42,135 bases of DNA from Paenibacillus typhae. GTDB lineage: Bacteria; Bacillota; Bacilli; Paenibacillales; Paenibacillaceae. Under the pieces are notes generated by a model. That model had not been told where the DNA came from. It ran no database searches and saw nothing but the letters and a program-made list of their open reading frames with translations. This document shows positions 33,705 through 39,996 of this stretch, in pieces. Where the stretch lies: positions 1 to 42,135 of the forward strand of contig NZ_FNDX01000051.1 in the NCBI RefSeq assembly GCF_900099765.1, in the 5' to 3' direction. Made by a program: the position numbers and the translations under genes. Within the stretch, counting starts at the first letter, position 1; each line of letters starts with the position of its first letter.

Positions 33705-34013
33705 ATGAGAATTAACGTAAAGTTTACTCCTAAGGGAAAAGCGGCGGTTGAGAATTTCAGCAACGAAGAGCTGCTGGAAATTTTTGCGCGGTATCTGAAA
33801 ACCTTGACCAAGAAATATGACATTGAGGTTGATGTGCCGCATGAGGTCAACCACAACATAGTGGCAGACGGAACGGTCGTTGTAATGGCACAAAATGTGA
33901 ACTGTGATGTGGATACCTTCTTCAAGGAATTGAGCCGTGATATTAAAGTACCGCTCAAGAAAAGACTTGGCGGCAAATTGGACAATGTATTCAAGACAGA
34001 AGTTATAGAATAG
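33705..34013 (+). CDS. small protein of unknown function
   Basis: 102 residues, not recognised. Predicted soluble alpha/beta with a charged helix at about 20-38 (NEELLEIFARYLKTLTKK) and short strands (DIEVDVP, GTVVVMAQNV). ATG 33705 with AAAAGGGGAA upstream. A TTCGACA heptamer lies at 33680-33686. Convergent with the sda-like gene; separated by a bidirectional terminator. Confidence 0.65.
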   Translation: MRINVKFTPKGKAAVENFSNEELLEIFARYLKTLTKKYDIEVDVPHEVNHNIVADGTVVVMAQNVNCDVDTFFKELSRDIKVPLKKRLGGKLDNVFKTEVIE

Positions 34014-34046
34014 CAGAACAAGGACGGAACATATCCGTTCCTGCGC

Positions 34047-34084
34047 AAAAGCCATCCCTGCCTACACAGAAGAGGATGGCTTTT
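34047..34084. terminator. bidirectional terminator
   Basis: AAAAGCCATCC (34047-34057) and GGATGGCTTTT (34074-34084). Serves the 33705 gene and the convergent sda-like gene. Confidence 0.8.
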
Positions 34085-34146
34085 GACTTGTGATAAATAT
34101 GCATTGGAACACAAATATATGTAGAAGTGTACCGATTGTATTGAAT

Positions 34147-34326
34147 TCACGCATCCAAATAATCCGAAGGTATTAATTTTCTTTCGGTCAGAATGTTCAT
34201 GATAATTTCAATAAAATCAGGTGAAGCCTTAGCCTCCACCGCCAAATCGTAGATGTTTAATAGCTGCTCGTCAGATAGTAGTTCGAGTGATGAGGGGCGC
34301 GGAGAAGGATGAAAATAATAATCCAT
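34147..34326 (-). CDS. sda: Sda-type sporulation histidine kinase inhibitor
   Basis: 59 residues on the minus strand. LELLSDEQLLNIYDLAVEA then SPDFIEIIMNIL matches the Sda pattern: in B. subtilis Sda a helix pair with LSDE, LL, Y, A and DFIE binds the DHp domain of KinA/KinB and blocks autophosphorylation, stopping sporulation when replication is troubled. Here the protein is 59 residues against 46, with extra N- and C-terminal parts (MDYYFHPSPRPS; IPSDYLDA). GGAGGAATCTA before ATG is an excellent site, and an upstream promoter is seen. Lies just downstream of the agr-like cluster, same strand, behind a terminator. Confidence 0.85.
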   Translation of the reverse strand: MDYYFHPSPRPSSLELLSDEQLLNIYDLAVEAKASPDFIEIIMNILTERKLIPSDYLDA

Positions 34327-34359
34327 TAGATTCCTCCATCAATAGGTATAATAATCCAA

Positions 34360-34388
34360 ATTATAGCTAACCTATTTAAATGGTACCA
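34360..34388 (-). promoter_or_regulatory. promoter of the sda-like gene
   Basis: On the minus strand TATAAT (34365-34360) lies 17 bases from TGGTAC (34388-34383), a weak -35. The start site would be near 34353. A palindrome covers the -35. Confidence 0.5.
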
Positions 34389-34391
34389 TTT
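34378..34391. promoter_or_regulatory. 14-bp perfect palindrome over the sda -35
   Basis: AAATGGTACCATTT is a perfect palindrome that overlaps the -35 of the sda-like gene. A regulator would compete with RNA polymerase there. No B. subtilis DnaA-box cluster was found. Between 34400 and 34480 a second imperfect palindrome (ACATAA...TTATGT, 34437-34456) is seen. 34327-34541 has no gene. Confidence 0.5.
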
Positions 34392-34482
34392 GGAAGGAAA
34401 TCCGTCTCCTGTCATTCACCCTGCGAATTACTCTTTACATAACATGGTTATTATGTCATAATATTTACCCGCTTTACATTGA

Positions 34483-34516
34483 AACATCCCGGCATCGAAG
34501 TCGATACCGGGATGTT
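34483..34516 (-). terminator. terminator of the agr-like cluster
   Basis: AACATCCCGG (34483-34492) and CCGGGATGTT (34507-34516), a perfect 10-bp stem. On the minus strand it is followed by TTTCAATG, a modest T tract. Confidence 0.65.
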
Positions 34517-34541
34517 GAAAAGATACGATACAGCAACTCAA

Positions 34542-34877
34542 TCAATCTGCTTCTTCTTCTGATGATTCCGCAAGAAATCGCTTGATACGGGGTTCATTGG
34601 ACTCCGATACCGTTGCAAATTGTTCACCTTCAGTGAAGTGAACAATTTTGCGCTCGGCGTCATACGCGTTCACCTTGTTCAGGCTAACGACGTTGTTACG
34701 GTCAAGGCGTTCGAATCCTTTACCCTTGTATGCAATCAGCAGATCGGAAAGAGTAGTGGGGAAAACAAATTCGCCTTCTTTCGTATGGACGAATATTGCA
34801 TTTTTATAGCTGGAAAAATACAATATGTCTTCCTCCCTGATGTCTAGGGAAGAACCGTCGTTTTGTAAGACACGCAT
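34542..34877 (-). CDS. LytTR DNA-binding domain protein without receiver
   Basis: 111 residues, nearly all LytTR domain: EEDILYFSSYKNAIFVHTKEGEFVFPTTLSDL, then FERLDRNNVVSLNKVNAYD, typical of the AgrA-type DNA-binding fold. No receiver domain is present, so it cannot be phosphorylated as AgrA is. C-terminus is acidic (SSEEEAD). Start 34877 with GGATGGGG upstream; 21 bases after the peptide gene. Likely regulates the cluster through the direct repeats near 36258-36288. Confidence 0.87.
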   Translation of the reverse strand: MRVLQNDGSSLDIREEDILYFSSYKNAIFVHTKEGEFVFPTTLSDLLIAYKGKGFERLDRNNVVSLNKVNAYDAERKIVHFTEGEQFATVSESNEPRIKRFLAESSEEEAD

Positions 34878-34898
34878 GTTTTCCCCATCCTTGTTGGA

Positions 34899-35018
34899 TT
34901 ACTTACGGAGTTCTTGCGGTGCTTCTGGGCTGTGAAAAGCTGGCTTCATGATTGACACAAATAAACGGGAGGATGCTGCAAGAACTGATGAAGCGTGTTT
35001 GGCGAGCGTTTTTTTCAT
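34899..35018 (-). CDS. agrD: AgrD-type cyclic autoinducer peptide precursor
   Basis: 39 residues. N-terminus MKKTLAKHASSVLAA is a basic amphipathic leader; then SRLFVSIMKPAFH is the core; the C-terminus SPEAPQELRK carries the acidic Pro-Glu-x-Pro-x-Glu-Leu motif of AgrD recognition tails. There is no Cys; a Ser (SIMK) near the core could form a lactone, as in some Staphylococcus peptides. AgrB and AgrD overlap by four bases (ATGA), and AAGGAGGG lies before its start. Too short for ordinary ORF calling. Confidence 0.82.
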   Translation of the reverse strand: MKKTLAKHASSVLAASSRLFVSIMKPAFHSPEAPQELRK

Positions 35019-35539
35019 GGCTTTTCCCTCCTTATCCATGGAATTACTGTTAAGGATTGTACAATGAATGCCAATCCGATGACAGACGAATGAATGAAAA
35101 AGTTAAGGCTAACTAGTAGAACAGAAACTAACTTTAAAAATGGAAATATTTTTTCCGGCATCCGGGCATTTTTGTCCGGGTTAGGTGAAAATAGAAGCAT
35201 AATGAACAGGCTTGCCATGTTAATTAAAGTAAGATTCATTTTAAAGAAACTAAATATGTAAGGAACAAGTGTGCATAACAAAACAGAAAAAATATTACAG
35301 GCTTTTGCCGTTTTTAAGTGAAATCCGCCTGAAGTAAGGCGAAGAATCGAACAGCTTAGAAGGAAGGTCATGAACTCAGCGAAGTTGCCAGTAAGCAAGC
35401 CAATCACTGCTGTTGCAATGAAAATAACCAGAGTATTCAATATAATGCCAAGGGAATATTGCATTATTTCAACAGAGTAGGTTTCCTCCGGGTTAGCCTG
35501 TTTAATAGCAACAGCGATTTTATGAGATAATGTGTTCAT
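35015..35539 (-). CDS. agrB: AgrB-type peptide-processing protease
   Basis: 174 residues, a membrane cysteine protease that cuts the AgrD tail and forms the ring. Key motif RLTSGGFHLKTAKAC gives the His and Cys (7 apart) of the AgrB active site. About five to six membrane segments follow and surround it. Start 35539 (MNTLSHKIAVAIK) has AAGGATAGG upstream; an earlier in-frame ATG at 35596 lies inside the previous gene. Overlaps the next gene by 4 bases and the upstream membrane protein by 20 bases. Confidence 0.9.
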   Translation of the reverse strand: MNTLSHKIAVAIKQANPEETYSVEIMQYSLGIILNTLVIFIATAVIGLLTGNFAEFMTFLLSCSILRLTSGGFHLKTAKACNIFSVLLCTLVPYIFSFFKMNLTLINMASLFIMLLFSPNPDKNARMPEKIFPFLKLVSVLLVSLNFFIHSSVIGLAFIVQSLTVIPWIRREKP

Positions 35540-36188
35540 TCTCAGACCTATCCTTTTTATATGAGAGATATAAATAACTGTATAACAAGGCTCCATAGGA
35601 TAAAGGCATCAAGAAGAAATAACCGGAGTAATGCTCTGAGAGATTAATCATAAAAATAACAATCACAACACACGGCAAGGTTAGAGCAAACAATATAAAT
35701 TCATGTGATTGAATTCTGATCTTTTTATTCTGTTTGTCTGGTACGAAATCAAAGCCTTTTCTTTGTTTTCTGATATAATAAGCTATTAAAAGTGTTGTCA
35801 AAGCAGAAACTATCTGTAAAGAATTAACTCCCATGGTCGGATACAATAAGTTTAAGGAGTAGAATCCTGTAAAATTCATAATTAAATAGCAGGTCGATTG
35901 CAGCAGCATGTAGGATAAATAGGCAAGGCCAGTCATAATCGCTGCGTAAAAAATGTGGATGCGGAACAGAAGCCAGAAGAAGCAGAAAGTAAGCAGATAT
36001 TGAATAACCACATCTGTGAGAATCAGGCCATAATCATGCCGAAGTACAAATGATACAAAGCCCATAATCAGACTGGCAAAAATCATTTCAGTTATGTAAA
36101 GATCAATCTTGAATACTCTGAATGCAAGCAGGAACATAGCGAAGGTTTCCAGAACTGAGAAGAACATATATATCGAAAAATCCAGCAT
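35520..36188 (-). CDS. AgrC-like multi-spanning membrane protein without kinase
   Basis: 222 residues with about seven membrane helices (near 4-25, 32-50, 58-75, 78-100, 118-140, 168-186, 192-212) and only about 10 charged residues after the last. The layout is that of an AgrC sensor domain, but no DHp or ATPase domain follows. Start 36188 (MLDFSIYMF) has GGGAG upstream; a 36263 start would run into the promoter. First gene of the four-gene unit, overlapping AgrB. Either a peptide sensor or a membrane antagonist of the LytTR protein is possible; see findings. Confidence 0.75.
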   Translation of the reverse strand: MLDFSIYMFFSVLETFAMFLLAFRVFKIDLYITEMIFASLIMGFVSFVLRHDYGLILTDVVIQYLLTFCFFWLLFRIHIFYAAIMTGLAYLSYMLLQSTCYLIMNFTGFYSLNLLYPTMGVNSLQIVSALTTLLIAYYIRKQRKGFDFVPDKQNKKIRIQSHEFILFALTLPCVVIVIFMINLSEHYSGYFFLMPLSYGALLYSYLYLSYKKDRSENEHIIS

Positions 36189-36234
36189 ACCTACACTCCC
36201 GGTAAACGAGTTGACTCTTCCTATTCTTGCAAAT

Positions 36235-36263
36235 ATTATACATAATATACTAAAATGCAACAA
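36235..36263 (-). promoter_or_regulatory. sigma-A promoter of the agr-like cluster
   Basis: Minus strand TTGTTG (36263-36258), 17-base spacer, TATAAT (36240-36235). Confidence 0.65.
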
Positions 36264-36288
36264 TAGATATTTACACTTTTCAACAATA
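36258..36288 (-). promoter_or_regulatory. two 8-bp direct repeats, possible LytTR operator
   Basis: On the minus strand TATTGTTG occurs at 36288-36281 and again at 36265-36258, 23 bases start to start. The second copy contains the -35. LytTR proteins bind pairs of direct repeats about two helical turns apart, so this fits self-regulation by the LytTR protein of the cluster. Confidence 0.5.
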
Positions 36289-36322
36289 TATTCATAATTT
36301 TAGGTGAGAGGGGACATTTTAG

Positions 36323-36847
36323 ATGAACCAGCGTCCGGAGCAAGGCGAATACATGGAATTTCAGGAGGCTTATATCTCTTTAGTGCCGCCGGAGGGCGAC
36401 ATTATCACCATTCTCCGTGAGCAGTCCAAGGAGGTTTTTGCACTGCTGGACGGGCTTAGTGAAGAACAGGGAAATTACAGGTACGCGCCGGAGAAATGGA
36501 GCATTAAGGAAATGGTCGGCCATCTGACCGATAATGACCTCATTATGTCCTACCGGCTGCTCTGTTTTGCCAGAGGTGAGCAGGCGCCGCTGCCTGGATA
36601 TGAAGAGAAGGACTACGTTGCCGCCGGACATTTTGACCGCTTTACCCTGAAGCAGCTGGTGCTGCATTACCGGATTGTCCGGGAATCGACACTCGCTCTG
36701 CTGGAAAGCCTGCCGGATGATGTCTGGACCCGGGCCGGAAATTTCTATTCCGTACCTGTGACCGTCAGAGCCCAGGCCTGTATGATTGTTGGACATGAGA
36801 GACATCACATGAATATATTGCAGGAGCGGTACCTGAACCAGGTGTAG
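36323..36847 (+). CDS. DinB-family (DUF664-like) four-helix protein
   Basis: 174 residues. DinB/YfiT fold with a likely metal site: His in GHLTDND (about residue 66) and GHERHHMNILQERY (about 155-168). Family members include thiol transferases, but most have no known substrate. ATG 36323 with GAGAGGGGAC upstream; MEFQEAY at 36353 is an alternative. Divergent from the agr-like cluster. Confidence 0.85.
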   Translation: MNQRPEQGEYMEFQEAYISLVPPEGDIITILREQSKEVFALLDGLSEEQGNYRYAPEKWSIKEMVGHLTDNDLIMSYRLLCFARGEQAPLPGYEEKDYVAAGHFDRFTLKQLVLHYRIVRESTLALLESLPDDVWTRAGNFYSVPVTVRAQACMIVGHERHHMNILQERYLNQV

Positions 36848-36887
36848 CTGCTGAACCTTAGAACAGCATAGACGGGAGGAAGCCTGG

Positions 36888-37145
36888 ATGGGATTTGCCA
36901 GAAGCATACTGCATTTCTTCATACCGCCGGAACGCACGCTGCTCTATACCACTTTTGACCAGAAAGAATATTTCGTTAACAAGAACCGCTTGAGTGCAGC
37001 GGGAATCCGGCACCGATCCAAGATCAACGGAGGGATGCGCGTCATTTCAAGCCGCAATTATTATGGGGGTAATATGGCTTCCAGACATGAGCTGTTTGTA
37101 AGTAAAGAAGATGAACTCCGCGCACTCAAGGCCATTCAGAAGTAA
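36888..37145 (+). CDS. small protein, DUF2007-like
   Basis: 85 residues. TLLYTTFDQKEYFVNKNRLSAAGIRHRSKI then ELFVSKEDELRALKAI has the ferredoxin-like pattern of the DUF2007 group (short strand-helix, then an ELxVxxED helix). GGGAGGAAG before the start. 40 bases after the DinB-like gene, likely one transcript. Role unknown. Confidence 0.6.
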   Translation: MGFARSILHFFIPPERTLLYTTFDQKEYFVNKNRLSAAGIRHRSKINGGMRVISSRNYYGGNMASRHELFVSKEDELRALKAIQK

Positions 37146-37170
37146 TGCAGTCTGCGTATGCAAATAAAAA

Positions 37171-37213
37171 AAGCATTCCACCCGTTTTCAAACGGTAATG
37201 GAATGCTTTTTTG
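37171..37213. terminator. bidirectional terminator before thymidine kinase
   Basis: AAGCATTCCA (37171-37180) and TGGAATGCTT (37199-37208), with an inner CCGTTT/AAACGG stem, A-run on the left and T-run on the right. Confidence 0.85.
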
Positions 37214-37216
37214 CTG

Positions 37217-37792
37217 CTATAGAGGCGGATTCTTGTGACATTTGCGGCAGACGGGGTAATAAGCTTCATTGCCGCCGATCTGGATCTGCTTGCCGCTGTA
37301 GACCGGCTTGCCGTTCTCTACGCGCAGGGCCATCGTTGCCTTGCGTTCGCAGAACCAGCAGATGGTCTTCATTTCTTCGATTTTATCGGCATAGATCAGC
37401 ATGTATTTGCTGCCTTCAAAAAGGTTGTTCTGGAAGTCATTTTTCAGGCCGAAGGCCATAACCGGGATGTTCAGTTCATCAACAATCCTTACAAGCTGGA
37501 GAATGCAGTCCTTGCTGAGGAACTGGCACTCGTCAATCAGCACGCAGTGGGGCTTAGGCAGGTTGCTGCTTACAATGCCGTAAATATCCGTATTTTCGTC
37601 AATAGCGATGGCCTGCTTGCGCAGTCCGATACGGGAGGAAATATACCCGACCTCGTCCCGGTCATCAATGGAGGGGGTGAAGATGAGCACTGACTTGCCC
37701 TGCTCCTCGTAATTATGGGCTACCTTGAGTATCTCTATGGATTTTCCGCTGTTCATTGCGCCGTATCTGTAAAACAACTGTGCCACGTCCAT
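37217..37792 (-). CDS. tdk: thymidine kinase
   Basis: Phosphorylates thymidine in nucleotide salvage. 191 residues. Walker A RYGAMNSGKSIE (about 9-20), DECQFLS near residue 90, the flexible lasso, and a zinc site from CWFC (about 145) and CRKC (near the C-terminus). Start 37792 (MDVAQLFYR) with AAAGGA upstream. Single gene, minus strand. Confidence 0.95.
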   Translation of the reverse strand: MDVAQLFYRYGAMNSGKSIEILKVAHNYEEQGKSVLIFTPSIDDRDEVGYISSRIGLRKQAIAIDENTDIYGIVSSNLPKPHCVLIDECQFLSKDCILQLVRIVDELNIPVMAFGLKNDFQNNLFEGSKYMLIYADKIEEMKTICWFCERKATMALRVENGKPVYSGKQIQIGGNEAYYPVCRKCHKNPPL

Positions 37793-37952
37793 CTGTCCTT
37801 TCGCTCTTGTCCCTAAGAGTGTAGTATGCCGAAAAATGCGACTTTATTAGAGTATCATATGTCCAATTAAAGTAGCCAGTGAAAAAAGTGCCGGATTCGG
37901 CATATTTCTTGTAAAGGCATTTCCCGCCTTAGGGCGGGTCCTCAGGTTATGT

Positions 37953-37958
37953 TATAAT
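37953..37958 (+). promoter_or_regulatory. extended -10 before the ABC exporter operon
   Basis: TGTTATAAT (37950-37958) is an extended -10; the -35 is poor. A hairpin CCCGCCTTAGGGCGGG (37923-37938) lies just upstream and could be an operator or old terminator. Confidence 0.5.
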
Positions 37959-38013
37959 ATACGCACGTGTGTTTTTAGCGGAAGAACCATTCACAGGAAG
38001 GAAGTTATGTCAG

Positions 38014-38223
38014 GTGCCGGAGAAATTGGAGCAATATAAGGAACGGGTAGCCGCGGTCTGCGGGGACGGCGGTTTATCAGAGGAGGTGCAGGAACTGCTG
38101 TCGGACATGCTTGAGGAGCTGGCCGAGCTCAGCCGCAGCAACAAGGCGTTGCGCCGGGTCATTCTGAAAAACGGACAGGGTTCGGCAATGTCAACAAGAT
38201 TAAGAGATGCACTATACGAATAA
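38014..38223 (+). CDS. small coiled-coil protein before the ABC exporter
   Basis: 69 residues, not recognised; EVQELLSDMLEELAELSRSNKALRRVI is a likely coiled coil. GTG 38014 has AGGAAGGAAG 8 bases upstream; the frame is open to GTG 37969. Its TAA directly abuts an ATG of the next frame, so it is in the exporter operon. Possibly a regulator or chaperone; unknown. Confidence 0.55.
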   Translation: MPEKLEQYKERVAAVCGDGGLSEEVQELLSDMLEELAELSRSNKALRRVILKNGQGSAMSTRLRDALYE

Positions 38224-38241
38224 ATGGACGAGGTACAGCCG

Positions 38242-39996
38242 ATGAACATCATTTTAACCTATCTCAAAAAATACAGGGTAGCTGCCATAGCTGCTCTGGC
38301 CATGATGGGGATTGAGCTGGCAGTGGAGCTGTCGCAGCCCCTTCTGATCTCGAAAATCATTGATAACGGAATTGCAGAAAAGGATATGGGAGTAGTCTGG
38401 CTGTGGGGCGGTGTACTGACCCTGAGCGCAATTATAGCGTTCGCGGCAGGGATACTGAGCTCTTTTTTTGCATCTCATGCCAGTCAGGGCTTTGCCTTTG
38501 ATCTGAGAGAGAAGCTGTACGAAAAGGTACAGTCCTTTACTTATGAGGTGTTCAGCCGGTTTCCGACCTCTTCACTGATTACGCGGCTGACCGGGGATGT
38601 GACGCAGCTGCAGGACACGATTTTTATGGCACTGCGGTTTATGACCCGTGTTCCGCTGGTTGTATTGGGCAGTATCGTAATGGCGCTGGTGGTGCATGTG
38701 AAGCTGGGGCTGCTGCTCGCTGTAACGCTGCCGGTGCTGATCCTGTTCCTGGTCTGGGTAATGCGGAGGTCTTCCGCCCTGTTTAAGGTTGTGCAGAGCA
38801 GGCTTGATGGTGTAAACGGTATCATACAGGAGAATCTTACAGGCATCCGGCTGATCCGGGTCTTTGTGCGCATGGGACATGAAATCGGGCGCTTCGCCAC
38901 AGTCAGCGGCGCTCTGATGAAATCAACCATTGCTGCACTAAGACTGACGGAGACGATGGGGCCTCTGATTATGCTGATTGTTAACGCTGCTATCGTAGCT
39001 GTGCTGTGGTTCGGGCGGATCGATATTGCTGCCGGAGATGCTACACTGGGGCAGACTGTGGCGGTTATTAACTACTCTCTGCGGACGATCGGAGCGATGT
39101 CAGCTCTCTCATGGATCATGGCGACTTTCTCACGGGCTGTTGCATCAGAGCAGCGGATATCCGAGGTTATGGCCTCGCCGGAAGGACGGGGAGAATTGGA
39201 TTCTGCAGCTGGCCAAGGGAATACGGGCAGGGAAAATAGCATCCGGGGGGAGATTGAGTTTGCGGATGTCAGCTTCAGTTACCCGGAAAGCGATATTGCG
39301 GCGCTTGAACACATTTCGTTCACGGCCCAGCCGGGTAAACGGGTAGCCATTATGGGTGCGACAGGTTCAGGCAAATCCTCGCTGGTCGGGCTGATTCCCC
39401 GGCTGTATGAGCAGACCAGCGGCATCATCCGGATTGACGGGAGAGACAGCGCGGACATTGACATTTCCAGGCTGCGCAGGTCGATCGGCTACGTGCCGCA
39501 GGAAGTGCTGCTGTTCACCGGTTCAGTGCGGGACAATATCGCCTGGGGCAATGAGCATGCGACGGCGGAGGAAATTGAACGGGCGGCTGCGGCTGCGCAG
39601 ATCCACGAGACGGTCATGGGGCTGCCGCAGGGCTATGACACGATGATCGGCCAGCGCGGCGTTAATCTGTCCGGCGGGCAGAAGCAGCGGCTGACGATTG
39701 CCCGGGCTCTGGTCCGCAAGCCGGCGATTCTGATTCTGGATGACAGCACAAGTGCGCTGGACGCTGTGACCGAAGGGCTTTTGCTAGATGAGCTTACGTC
39801 CATGTCCTGTACTACCGTGCTGATTACCCAGAAGATCAGCTCAACGGTCTCGGCTGACCTGATCCTGCTGCTGGACGAAGGCCGGCTGATTGCCAAGGGA
39901 ACGCACCGGGAGCTGCTGGCAGATTCGTCATTGTACCGGAAAATATACGAATCCCAGACAGGGGAGGGAGCACAGCATGTTCAAAGCATTACTTGA
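38242..39996 (+). CDS. heterodimeric ABC exporter subunit 1 (degenerate Walker B)
   Basis: 584 residues: six membrane helices (about 15-300), then an ATPase domain. Walker A GATGSGKSS, signature LSGGQ, but Walker B is ILILDDSTSALD, with Asp where the catalytic Glu should be, and the H-loop His is Gln (LITQKI). This fits the inactive half of heterodimeric exporters such as TM287/288 and BmrCD. ATG 38242 with CGAGGT upstream; 38224 is also in frame. Overlaps the second subunit by 20 bases. Confidence 0.9.
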   Translation: MNIILTYLKKYRVAAIAALAMMGIELAVELSQPLLISKIIDNGIAEKDMGVVWLWGGVLTLSAIIAFAAGILSSFFASHASQGFAFDLREKLYEKVQSFTYEVFSRFPTSSLITRLTGDVTQLQDTIFMALRFMTRVPLVVLGSIVMALVVHVKLGLLLAVTLPVLILFLVWVMRRSSALFKVVQSRLDGVNGIIQENLTGIRLIRVFVRMGHEIGRFATVSGALMKSTIAALRLTETMGPLIMLIVNAAIVAVLWFGRIDIAAGDATLGQTVAVINYSLRTIGAMSALSWIMATFSRAVASEQRISEVMASPEGRGELDSAAGQGNTGRENSIRGEIEFADVSFSYPESDIAALEHISFTAQPGKRVAIMGATGSGKSSLVGLIPRLYEQTSGIIRIDGRDSADIDISRLRRSIGYVPQEVLLFTGSVRDNIAWGNEHATAEEIERAAAAAQIHETVMGLPQGYDTMIGQRGVNLSGGQKQRLTIARALVRKPAILILDDSTSALDAVTEGLLLDELTSMSCTTVLITQKISSTVSADLILLLDEGRLIAKGTHRELLADSSLYRKIYESQTGEGAQHVQSIT

